From the NCBI GenBank assembly GCA_964569055.1, contig CAZMSZ010000251.1:1-11370 (forward strand): DNA of 11,370 nucleotides. Reading direction: 5' to 3'. A program made the translations under genes and the position numbers. The stretch is from JAWLGW01 sp964569055. Lineage in GTDB: Bacteria > Planctomycetota > J058. Positions 5,689-11,370 of this stretch are shown here, piece by piece. The notes below the pieces were generated by a model that saw nothing but the letters and a program-made list of their open reading frames with translations, was not told the DNA's origin and did no database searches. Position 1 is the stretch's first letter. Each line of letters starts with the position of its first letter.

Positions 5689-5694
5689 TACAGT
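5689..5694 (+). promoter_or_regulatory. Candidate -10 element for a leaderless transcript of the 5701 operon
   Basis: TACAGT ends 6 nt before the ATG at 5701, so transcription would begin at about the A of the start codon. No Shine-Dalgarno sequence precedes this ATG, which supports a leaderless start. The -35 region at 17 nt (TGGAGC) is weak. Confidence 0.38.
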
Positions 5695-5700
5695 TCACGA

Positions 5701-6570
5701 ATGCTGGAGCTGCACTCGCCGAGCGCGTTCAGCGCGGGGGGCTTTCGGTTCGACCTCCTCGACGAGGGGCGGTTCCGCCTCGACGGCGGGGCCATGTTCC
5801 GGGTGATCCCGCGCGTGCTCTGGTCGCGGCGCTGCCCGCCCGACGAGCAGAACCGGATCGAGCTGGCCATGCGCCCGCTCCTGGTGCGCACCCCCGCGGG
5901 CAAGACGATCCTGATCGACTGCGGGGCGGCGCCCGAGCGGCGGGCGGCCAAGCTGGTCGAGCAGTGCGCGCTCGAGGCAGGGCGCGGGGTCGAGGCCGGG
6001 CTGCGCGAGCTCGGGCTCGGGCCCGAGGACGTCGACGCGGTGGTGCTCACGCACCTCCACTTCGACCACTGCGGCGGGCTGGTGCGGCGCGACGAGGACG
6101 GGCGCGAGGAGCTCCGCTTCCCGCGGGCGCAGGTGTTCGTGCAGCAGGACGAGCTCGAGGACTCGGCCGAGGACTGCCGGCTGTGCCGCGCGAGCTACCG
6201 CGGCGAGGACCTCGAGCTGCCGCGCGAGCGCGGGCGGATCGAGGCGCTGGCCGGAGACGCCGAGCCCTACCCCGGGCTGCACCTCGAGGTGACGGGCGGC
6301 CACACGCGCGCGCACCAGCTCGTGCGCGTGCGCGCGGGCGAGGAGACGGTCGTGTTCTGGGGCGACCTGATCCCCACCAGCGCGCACATCGAGCCGCACT
6401 ACGTGATGGCCCTCGACCTCTACCCGCGCGACTGCTGGGCCGCCAAGGAGCGGCTGCTCCCGCAGGCCGTGGCCGAGGGCTGGGTCCAGGTCTTCTATCA
6501 CGACCCGCTCACGCCGCTCGGCCGCGTCGTGCGCGGGGCGGCGGGTTACGGGCTCGCCCCGCTCGCGTAA
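5701..6570 (+). CDS. Metallo-beta-lactamase-fold hydrolase (lactonase-like)
   Basis: This 289-aa protein has no signal peptide and is probably cytoplasmic. It has the dinuclear zinc signature of the metallo-beta-lactamase superfamily: HLHFDH (residues 118-123), His201 in GGHTRAH, Asp222 in FWGDLIPT and a late His267 in FYHDP. The N-terminal GGAMFRVIPRVLWS (29-42) and LLVRTPAGKTILIDCG (60-75) resemble the subgroup that includes YtnP and AHL-lactonase-like proteins, so ester or lactone hydrolysis is plausible. The substrate is inferred only from similarity. The ATG at 5701 has no ribosome binding site and sits next to a -10-like hexamer. It is the first gene of a probable operon, ending 9 nt before the ceramidase-like gene. 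The pairing suggests a small hydrolytic pathway on acylated compounds, which is inference. Confidence 0.85.
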   Translation: MLELHSPSAFSAGGFRFDLLDEGRFRLDGGAMFRVIPRVLWSRRCPPDEQNRIELAMRPLLVRTPAGKTILIDCGAAPERRAAKLVEQCALEAGRGVEAGLRELGLGPEDVDAVVLTHLHFDHCGGLVRRDEDGREELRFPRAQVFVQQDELEDSAEDCRLCRASYRGEDLELPRERGRIEALAGDAEPYPGLHLEVTGGHTRAHQLVRVRAGEETVVFWGDLIPTSAHIEPHYVMALDLYPRDCWAAKERLLPQAVAEGWVQVFYHDPLTPLGRVVRGAAGYGLAPLA

Positions 6571-6579
6571 GCCGGGCTC

Positions 6580-7920
6580 GTGGCGCGCCGGACGTTCGAG
6601 CTCTCCCCGCTGCTGGCGGCGGTCCTGATCGCGGCGCCGCTCCTGGGCGGCTGCGCGTTCCTCAGCCCGCCCGACGAGCTGCGGCGCGTCGCGCACGAGC
6701 CGCCGCCCGAGGTGGTGAGCGCGCCGGCCGGGCCGCTCGAGGCGGGCGCCGCCAAGGTCGACCTCACGCCGGCGGGCTCGGTCGAGATGGCCGGGTTCTC
6801 GTTCCTCAAGGACAGCGAGGGGGTGCACGACCCGCTCATGGCGCGCGCGCTGGCGCTGCGCCGGGGCGAGGTGACGGTGGTGCTGGTCGGGGTCGACCTG
6901 ATCGGCCTCCACCACTACCAGGTCGAGGCGATCCGTCGCCGGCTGCGCCGGCGGGTCGCGCCGTGCGCGGTGCTGGTCGCGGCGACGCACACCCACTCGG
7001 GGCCCGACACGCTCGGGCTGTGGGGCTTTCCCCCCGTCGTGAGCGGGCTCGACGAGGACTACGTGAGCCGCGTCCTGTCGGGCGTCACGGAGGCCGCCGA
7101 GCAGGCGCTCGCCGCGCTCGCGCCCGCGCGGCTGCGGATCGCGCAGGCCCAGGCGCCGGCGGAGGGGATCAGCCGCAACCGGCGCCACCCCGACACGATC
7201 GACCGCACGCTGACGGTGCTCGGCGTCGACCGCCCCGACGGGGCGCCGATCGCGACGCTCGTGCACTACGCCTGTCACCCCGAGGGGCTCGGCAAGGACA
7301 ACCTGCTCCTGTCGGCCGACTTTTGCGCCGCGCTGTACCGCGACCTCGAGGCGGCGCGCCCCGGGAGCGTGGCGGTGTTCCTCAACGGCGCGCTGGGCGG
7401 CATGGTCACGACCGACGAGGCGGAGGACGGCTTCCCCGAGGTCGAGCGGATCGGCAGCGCGCTGGCGGCGCTGGCCCTCGGCGCGCTCGGGGACGCCGAG
7501 CCGCTCCCGGCCGAGGTCGCGCTGGCGGCGGGCCGGCGCGAGGTCGCCATGCCGGTGCAGAACCGGCGCTACCTGCTGGCGGAGCTGTTCGGGCTGCTCG
7601 GGCCGCGCCCCTTCTTCGACGGCTACACGCCGACCGAGGTCCAGGCGATCAAGCTCGGGCCCGCGGTGCTGGTGACGCTCCCGGGCGAGCCGGTCCCGGC
7701 GCTCGGGTTCGCGCTGCAGGAGCTGATCGCGGGCGAGCCGCGGCTGGTGATCGGCCTCGGCAACGACGAGCTCGGCTACTTGATCCCGACCGAGCTGTGG
7801 GCGGACCCGCGCCTGCACTACGAGCGGACCATGTCCCCCGGCTCCCTGGCCGCGCCGCTCCTGCTCCGCACCGCGCGCCGCCTGCTGCGCGACCTGGACG
7901 CGCTCGCGCCGCCTCCCTGA
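6580..7920 (+). CDS. Neutral/alkaline ceramidase-like lipoprotein
   Basis: This 446-aa protein starts at GTG 6580. The signal peptide ends with a strong lipobox LLGGC (residues 21-25), so it should be a lipid-anchored envelope protein. The body matches the N-terminal domain of neutral/alkaline non-lysosomal ceramidase (PF04734-type). It shows GAAKVDLTP (56-64), VGVDLIGLH (103-111), the zinc ligand segment ATHTHSGPD (135-143), HYACHPEGL (229-237), FLNGALGG (267-274) and GLGNDELGYLIPTE near the C-terminus. Classical ceramidases are longer and have a C-terminal beta domain that is absent here, so this is the catalytic-domain-only form common in environmental bacteria. True ceramidases split ceramide into sphingosine and fatty acid, but the substrate of these short homologues is uncertain. 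The gene lies 9 nt after the MBL-fold gene and 2 nt before the SUMF1-fold gene, so the three are likely one operon. Confidence 0.85.
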   Translation: MARRTFELSPLLAAVLIAAPLLGGCAFLSPPDELRRVAHEPPPEVVSAPAGPLEAGAAKVDLTPAGSVEMAGFSFLKDSEGVHDPLMARALALRRGEVTVVLVGVDLIGLHHYQVEAIRRRLRRRVAPCAVLVAATHTHSGPDTLGLWGFPPVVSGLDEDYVSRVLSGVTEAAEQALAALAPARLRIAQAQAPAEGISRNRRHPDTIDRTLTVLGVDRPDGAPIATLVHYACHPEGLGKDNLLLSADFCAALYRDLEAARPGSVAVFLNGALGGMVTTDEAEDGFPEVERIGSALAALALGALGDAEPLPAEVALAAGRREVAMPVQNRRYLLAELFGLLGPRPFFDGYTPTEVQAIKLGPAVLVTLPGEPVPALGFALQELIAGEPRLVIGLGNDELGYLIPTELWADPRLHYERTMSPGSLAAPLLLRTARRLLRDLDALAPPP

Positions 7921-7922
7921 TC

Positions 7923-8717
7923 ATGGCTCCCGACGACGAGGCGGAGGTCGTGATCCCGGGCGGCGCGTTCCTCATGGGACGCCCGGCCGGACACCTGTTC
8001 GCCGAGGAGGCCGAGCAGCCGGCGCGGCTGGTCACGCTCGCGCCGTTCGCGATCGACGTCCACCCCGTGACCAACCGGCGCTTCCGCCGCTTCGTGCGGG
8101 CCGGCGGCTACGACCGCCCCGAGCTGTGGACGCGCGAGGGGTGGCGCTGGCGCCAGCGCGAGCAGGTGAGCTGCCCGCGCTCGTTCGAGCGGCTCGAGCT
8201 GGCGGGCGACCTGCTCCCGGTGAGCGGCGTGTCGTGGTACGAGGCGGCCGCGTTCTGCGCGTTCGAGGGGCGCCGCCTGCCGACCAGCGCCGAGTGGGAG
8301 CGCGCCGCGCGCGGCCTGGACGCGCGGCCCTACCCCTGGGGCGACGCGCCGCCCAGCTCGGCGCGCTGCAACTTCGCCGGCCGGGTGGGCGCGCCCACCC
8401 CGATCGGCAGCTACCCGCTCGGCGTCAGCCCCTGCGGCCTCCACGACTGCGCCGGCAACGTGAACAACTGGGTGGCCGACGTCCACGGGCCCGGGTTCGG
8501 CCGCTGGTGCCTCGAGCGCGGCGAGCTGCAGGGTCCCTGCCTGACCGACGAGCGCGCGCGCGAGCTGGGCCTCGACCCCGAGCAGCGCACCGACCGCGGC
8601 GGCGGCTTCCTCACCGCGGCCACCCGGTTCGAGGTGCTGGCGACCACCTATCCCCTCGGCTGGCCGGCCGGCTCGCGCGAGCCCTGGCACGGTCTGCGCA
8701 CCGCGCGCGACGCCTGA
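7923..8717 (+). CDS. SUMF1/FGE-sulfatase-fold protein lacking the catalytic cysteines
   Basis: This 264-aa protein is a single FGE-sulfatase (SUMF1/EgtB/PvdO superfamily) domain. The motifs appear in order: IPGGAFLMG (11-19), ID..PVTN..F..FV (44-58), GVSWYEAAAFCAFEGRRLPT (102-121), AEWERAARG (123-131), YPWGD (137-141), GLHDCAGNVNNWVAD (172-186) and DRGGGF (224-229). In formylglycine-generating enzyme the stretch after RGGSF carries the redox cysteines. Here it reads LTAATR with none, so sulfatase activation is not supported. Other superfamily members act as iron-dependent oxidases or are non-catalytic binding domains. The ATG at 7923 starts 2 nt after the preceding stop, with no clear ribosome binding site, which suggests coupling to the ceramidase-like gene. 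No signal peptide is seen, so partner and substrate would be cytoplasmic. Confidence 0.85.
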   Translation: MAPDDEAEVVIPGGAFLMGRPAGHLFAEEAEQPARLVTLAPFAIDVHPVTNRRFRRFVRAGGYDRPELWTREGWRWRQREQVSCPRSFERLELAGDLLPVSGVSWYEAAAFCAFEGRRLPTSAEWERAARGLDARPYPWGDAPPSSARCNFAGRVGAPTPIGSYPLGVSPCGLHDCAGNVNNWVADVHGPGFGRWCLERGELQGPCLTDERARELGLDPEQRTDRGGGFLTAATRFEVLATTYPLGWPAGSREPWHGLRTARDA

Positions 8718-8727
8718 GGGCCGCCGG

Positions 8728-8756
8728 TTGCTGCCCCTCCGCGTGGCGGCTACATT
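8728..8756 (+). promoter_or_regulatory. Sigma70-type promoter for the phosphoesterase gene
   Basis: TTGCTG (8728-8733) and TACATT (8751-8756) are separated by 17 nt, and transcription would start near 8763. The short leader then carries AAGGAGGG (8768-8775) 4 nt before the ATG at 8780. It is the best-formed promoter in the window and separates this gene from the operon that ends at 8717. Confidence 0.55.
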
Positions 8757-8779
8757 CGGAGCCGGCGAAGGAGGGTCCC

Positions 8780-9550
8780 ATGGCCACCGTCTCGCGCAAA
8801 TACGCGATCATCAGCGACCTCCACAGCAACGTCGAGTCGCTGACCAACGTGTTCGCGGATATCGAGAGCCAGGGGATCGAGGACATCATCTGCCTGGGCG
8901 ACGTGGTGGGCTACGGCCCGCAGCCGCGCGAGGTCATGCAGATGGTCATGCCCCGCGTGCGCGTCAGCCTGATGGGCAACCACGACGAGGCGGTGCTCAA
9001 GGGCGCCAAGAACTTCAACGCCTGGGCCCGCGAGGCGATCGACTGGACGCGCGACGAGGTCAAGGTCCAAGACGGGCACGAGCAGGCGCGCTGGGCCTAC
9101 CTGCAGCGCATGCCGCTCAGCTTCCAGACCAACGGGCTCTACTTCGTGCACGGCTCGCCGCGCCAGCCCACGATCGAGTACATCCTGCGCGAGGACATCT
9201 ACAACGGGAACTACGACAAGTTCGACGAGATCTTCGCCAGCTTCGAGAAGGTCCTGTTCGTGGGGCACAGCCACACGCCGTGCATCATCAACGAAGACCT
9301 CGACTACGTGACGCCGGGCGAGATCGACCACAACTTCGTCTACACGCGCGACAAGAAGAAGGTGATCGTCAACGTGGGCTCGGTCGGCCAGCCGCGCGAC
9401 AACGACACCCGCGCCTGCTACGTGGTGATCGACGACAACGAGATCCGCTACCGCCGCGTGGACTACGACGTCGACACCGTGGTCGAGAAGATCAAGAAGG
9501 TCGAGCGCCTCTCCGACAACCTCGGCCTGCGCCTCAAGAAGGGCGTGTAG
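8780..9550 (+). CDS. Calcineurin-like metallophosphoesterase
   Basis: This 256-aa cytoplasmic protein shows all the metal-binding blocks of the calcineurin-like phosphoesterase superfamily. SDLHSN (residues 12-17) is block 1, GDVVGYGPQP (40-49) block 2 and GNHD (66-69) block 3. HG in YFVHGSP (121-127) and GHSHTP (162-167) give the later histidines. NVGSVGQPRD (198-207) is the conserved C-terminal strand and turn. The order and length are those of the YfcE/MJ0936-type family, which hydrolyses phosphodiesters or phosphorylated small molecules. The physiological substrate cannot be inferred. It has a strong ribosome binding site and its own promoter, and appears monocistronic. An acidic 'YDKFDEIFASFEK' segment precedes the GHSH motif. 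Confidence 0.9.
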   Translation: MATVSRKYAIISDLHSNVESLTNVFADIESQGIEDIICLGDVVGYGPQPREVMQMVMPRVRVSLMGNHDEAVLKGAKNFNAWAREAIDWTRDEVKVQDGHEQARWAYLQRMPLSFQTNGLYFVHGSPRQPTIEYILREDIYNGNYDKFDEIFASFEKVLFVGHSHTPCIINEDLDYVTPGEIDHNFVYTRDKKKVIVNVGSVGQPRDNDTRACYVVIDDNEIRYRRVDYDVDTVVEKIKKVERLSDNLGLRLKKGV

Positions 9551-9589
9551 CGCCGGGAACCCCGCGGCGTCGGCGGCGTGGAGAGGGCC

Positions 9590-9976
9590 ATGCGCTCGGA
9601 CCTCGGGCCCGCGGAGCTGACCCGGCTGCGGGCGGCGCTCGCCGGCGAGGTCCCGCCGCTCGCCGACGCTACTTCGTGACGGAGCTGGGGTTTCGCGACC
9701 TCGACGGCGCGCTGCTCGAGGCGGTCGAGCGCGCCGCCGCCAAGCCCGGCCGGCCATCGCAGCCGGGGGACCCCCTCGGGGCGATCGTGCGCGAGCTGAT
9801 CTCCGTGCTCGCCCGGCCCGCTCGAAACGCACCTGCAGCAGCTCGCGACGGCCGAGCCCCCCGCGCCGCACGCCGCCGCCCCGCGCGACCTGCTGGTGGC
9901 GTTCAGCGCGGACGGCGAGACCCTCGTGCTCAGCAACCCGGCGGCGGAGACGACGGAGGTCGTCCGCCTCGACTGA
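9590..9976 (+). pseudogene. Frame-disrupted small gene of unknown function
   Basis: No single frame covers this stretch, but a protein-like reading of about 128 residues can be followed through two frame changes. From ATG 9590 the frame gives MRSDLGPAELTRLRAAL and on to about 9669, then hits TGA at 9677. The frame one base earlier (from 9670) continues as YFVTELGFRDLDGALLEAVE and then ELISVLARP to about 9820. After that the original frame resumes with LETHLQQLATAE and ends DLLVAFSADGETLVLSNP... at TGA 9974. Two compensating indels of opposite sign would explain this, either a decaying gene or assembly errors. GAGAGGG precedes the ATG at very short spacing. I recognise no family. The acidic helical composition is normal for this genome. 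Confidence 0.55.
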
Positions 9977-9982
9977 GTGGCG

Positions 9983-10003
9983 GGCGGCACGATCCGTGCC
10001 GCC
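9983..10003 (+). terminator. Terminator-like hairpin without T tract
   Basis: GGCGGCACG (9983-9991) and CGTGCCGCC (9995-10003) form a perfect 9-bp stem with a 3-nt loop, 6 nt after the stop of the frame-disrupted gene. The tail GGTCTTCC is not a proper T tract, so it may be a weak terminator or an mRNA 3'-end stabiliser. Confidence 0.45.
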
Positions 10004-10042
10004 GGTCTTCCGACACTCCCGCCTGCACCCCGGGAGGTCGTC

Positions 10043-10399
10043 ATGCAGGTGTTCGAGTGCGTGTGCGCGCGCGCTCACCAGTGGTTCGTGCTGGCCGCGG
10101 GTCGCGACGACCCGGCGCTCGCGCGCTGCCCCGACGGGCACGAGGTCGTGACGGCGGTGGCGCTCCAGCTCGCGCACTCGCTGGCGGTGGCCATGATCCC
10201 GGCCGCGACCTCGAGCGGCGGGGCGAACGAGGTCGGCGAGCACGACCGCTACTTCGTCCTCTTGTCCGACCTCGCCGGGCGCGAGCAGCGGCTGTCGTCG
10301 CGGGCCTACCGCTGGGAGGAGGCGGTCGGGGTCGCGCGCTCGCTGGTGTGGCGCGATCCGGGCCAGGCCTTCGCTCGCTGGGACGCGCTGCCGCCGTAG
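10043..10399 (+). CDS. Small Cys/His-containing protein of unknown function
   Basis: This is a 118-aa protein with no recognised family. I chose the ATG at 10043 because GGGAGG (10032-10037) lies 5 nt upstream. The frame is open back to a GTG at 9977, but that start lies next to the 9983 hairpin and lacks a ribosome binding site. The N-terminus has FECVCARAHQW (residues 4-14) and ALARCPDGHEV (26-36). CxC with a following His and CxxxH could form a small zinc ribbon. The C-terminal half, with DRYFVLLSDL and a helix YRWEEAVGVARSLVW, looks like a compact alpha/beta domain. No signal peptide or membrane segment is seen. It is flanked by hairpins at 9983 and 10418, so it is likely transcribed alone. 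A regulatory or metal-binding role would be speculation. Confidence 0.7.
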   Translation: MQVFECVCARAHQWFVLAAGRDDPALARCPDGHEVVTAVALQLAHSLAVAMIPAATSSGGANEVGEHDRYFVLLSDLAGREQRLSSRAYRWEEAVGVARSLVWRDPGQAFARWDALPP

Positions 10400-10417
10400 C
10401 GCGACGCGCCGAGGCGA

Positions 10418-10435
10418 CGAGCGCCGGCGCGCTCG
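10418..10435 (+). terminator. Possible hairpin terminator between the small gene and the esterase
   Basis: CGAGCGC (10418-10424) and GCGCTCG (10429-10435) form a 7-bp stem with loop CGGC, 19 nt after the stop at 10399. There is no T tract. In DNA this GC-rich, palindromes of this size arise by chance, so the call is weak. Confidence 0.3.
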
Positions 10436-10461
10436 GGGTGCTCCGGCCCGTGCCGGCTGGC

Positions 10462-10467
10462 TACGAT
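10462..10467 (+). promoter_or_regulatory. Candidate -10 element for a leaderless esterase transcript
   Basis: TACGAT ends 7 nt before the ATG at 10475 and no Shine-Dalgarno sequence lies between them. The arrangement matches those before 5701 and, on the other strand, rsmD. The -35 region is not convincing. Confidence 0.35.
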
Positions 10468-10474
10468 CCTCTCC

Positions 10475-11370
10475 ATGCTTCCGCCCCGCGCGCTCGCTCG
10501 TCGCCTCCTCGCGCCGCCTCGACGGCTGCGCCGGCTCCTCACGGGGCCGCCCGTCGTGGTCGAGGGGCAGCGGCTCGACCCCGACGTGCAGTGGCTGCTG
10601 TGGCTCGATCAGCGACTGGGCGCGCCGCCGCTCACGGGGAAGGACCCGGCCGAGGCGCGGCGGAACTTCGCGCTCACCGCGCCGCTGTTGGCGCCCGAGG
10701 CCCCGGGCGTGGAGGCGCGGGAGCTGACCCTGGCCGGCGCGGCGGGGCCGCTGCGCGCGCGGCGGTATCGGCCCGCCGGCCTCGGCGCGGCGGCGCCGGG
10801 GTTGGTCTACTTCCACGGCGGCGGGTGGGTCGTCGGGGACCTCGAGTCGCACGACGGCGTGTGCCGCGCGCTCGCGGCGCGGGCCGACTGCGTGGTGATC
10901 GCGGTCGACTACCGCCGCGCGCCCGAGGCCCCCTACCCGGCCGCGGCGGACGACGCGCTGGCCGCCCTGCGCGACGTGCTCGGGCGAGCGCGCGAGCTCG
11001 GGCTCGACCCGGCGCGCGTGGCCGTGGGCGGCGACAGCGCGGGCGGGAACCTCTCCGCCGTCACCGCCCTGCGGGCGCGCGACGAGGGGCTGGCCGGCCC
11101 CGCGTTCCAGCTCCTGATCTACCCCGGGCTCGACATGTCGCGCGACGCCCCGAGCTACCGCACCTTCGCGCGCGGGTTCCTGCTCTCCTACGAGGACGTC
11201 GTCTGGTTCCGCGACCACTACTGCCCCGACCACGCGCGGCGCAGCGAGCCCTTCGTCTCGCCGCTCCTCGCCGCCGACCTGCGCGGGGTCGCCCGGGCCT
11301 GCGTGCTCACCGCGGGCTTCGACCCGCTCCGCGACGAGGGGCGCGCCTACGCCGCGCGGCTGGCCGAGGC
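10475..11370 (+). CDS. HSL-family (alpha/beta-hydrolase fold-3) esterase/lipase, partial at 3' end
   Basis: The first 298 residues of this gene are present and the frame runs off the window without a stop. YFHGGGWVVGDLESHD is the HGGGW oxyanion-hole motif of the hormone-sensitive-lipase family. DYRRAPEAPYPAAADDALAAL follows as in that family. GGDSAGGN carries the nucleophile Ser in the GDSAG form, and TAGFDPLRDEG supplies the catalytic Asp. The last His of the triad should lie just beyond the window edge. The enzyme would hydrolyse short- to medium-chain esters in the cytoplasm. About 80 N-terminal residues, starting with an Arg-rich stretch, form the cap region. The ATG at 10475 follows a -10-like TACGAT by 7 nt and lacks a ribosome binding site. 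The frame was read directly from the nucleotide sequence. Confidence 0.88.
   Translation, partial: MLPPRALARRLLAPPRRLRRLLTGPPVVVEGQRLDPDVQWLLWLDQRLGAPPLTGKDPAEARRNFALTAPLLAPEAPGVEARELTLAGAAGPLRARRYRPAGLGAAAPGLVYFHGGGWVVGDLESHDGVCRALAARADCVVIAVDYRRAPEAPYPAAADDALAALRDVLGRARELGLDPARVAVGGDSAGGNLSAVTALRARDEGLAGPAFQLLIYPGLDMSRDAPSYRTFARGFLLSYEDVVWFRDHYCPDHARRSEPFVSPLLAADLRGVARACVLTAGFDPLRDEGRAYAARLAE

Noticed and set aside
3015..6050. Very long minus-strand open frame (about 1011 codons)
   Set aside because: It crosses the toroid, rsmD and MBL regions. Its product is low-complexity Arg/Pro/Val-rich sequence, and it lies antisense to genes with clear motifs. Long spurious frames are expected at this GC content.
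5964..7922. N-terminal extension of the SUMF1-fold frame
   Set aside because: The frame is open far upstream, but the sequence there is an Arg/Ala-rich shadow of the MBL and ceramidase-like genes. Only the part from ATG 7923 has family motifs.
9676..10474. Long plus-strand open frame beginning at GTG 9676
   Set aside because: Beyond about 9820 it reads as Arg/Gly/Pro-rich sequence overlapping the 10043 gene in a different frame. Only the first part is plausible, as the middle of the disrupted gene.
8750..11233. Long minus-strand open frame (about 827 codons)
   Set aside because: It is antisense to the phosphoesterase and the esterase, both with full motif sets, and its product is Arg/Val/His-biased with no domain pattern.

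Overview
The window is very GC-rich bacterial DNA. G or C dominates third codon positions, GTG starts are common, and genes are tightly packed. Several genes suit a large-genome Planctomycetota- or Myxococcota-like bacterium: a secreted alpha/alpha-toroid protein of the prenyltransferase/squalene-cyclase fold, a neutral-ceramidase-like lipoprotein, a SUMF1-fold protein and a DLHSN-type phosphoesterase. The phylum is an inference and I cannot fix it from sequence alone. I saw no tRNA, rRNA, CRISPR array, transposase or phage gene.

Region 1 (1-1065) encodes a secreted alpha/beta-hydrolase. Region 2 (1175-2400) is the most unusual part: four tandem small genes, each encoding a different signal peptide followed by the same 37-residue peptide that begins and ends with Cys. 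Nucleotide differences between the four cores are all synonymous. Copies 1, 2 and 4 are followed by terminator-like hairpins built on one shared stem sequence. Copies 3 and 4 lie 20 nt apart and are probably co-transcribed, behind a candidate promoter. Copies 2 and 3 share a 5' leader element. I do not recognise this family. Region 3 (2451-3311) is a secreted protein of unknown function whose start lies inside the last hairpin of the array. It converges with rsmD.

Region 4 holds rsmD on the minus strand (3286-3915), with an atypical HPPF catalytic motif. Divergent from it is a secreted alpha/alpha-toroid protein fused to a C-terminal CBM48-like domain (4047-5642). Region 5 (5701-8717) looks like a three-gene operon with gaps of 9 and 2 nt: a metallo-beta-lactamase-fold hydrolase, a neutral-ceramidase-like lipoprotein, and a SUMF1-fold protein without the catalytic cysteines of formylglycine-generating enzyme.

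Region 6 contains a calcineurin-like phosphoesterase with its own promoter and strong ribosome binding site (8780-9550), a small frame-disrupted gene (9590-9976), a small Cys/His protein of unknown function (10043-10399), and the 5' part of an HSL-family esterase that runs off the window (10475-11370). Several starts lie 6-7 nt after a -10-like TAnnnT hexamer, which suggests leaderless transcripts.
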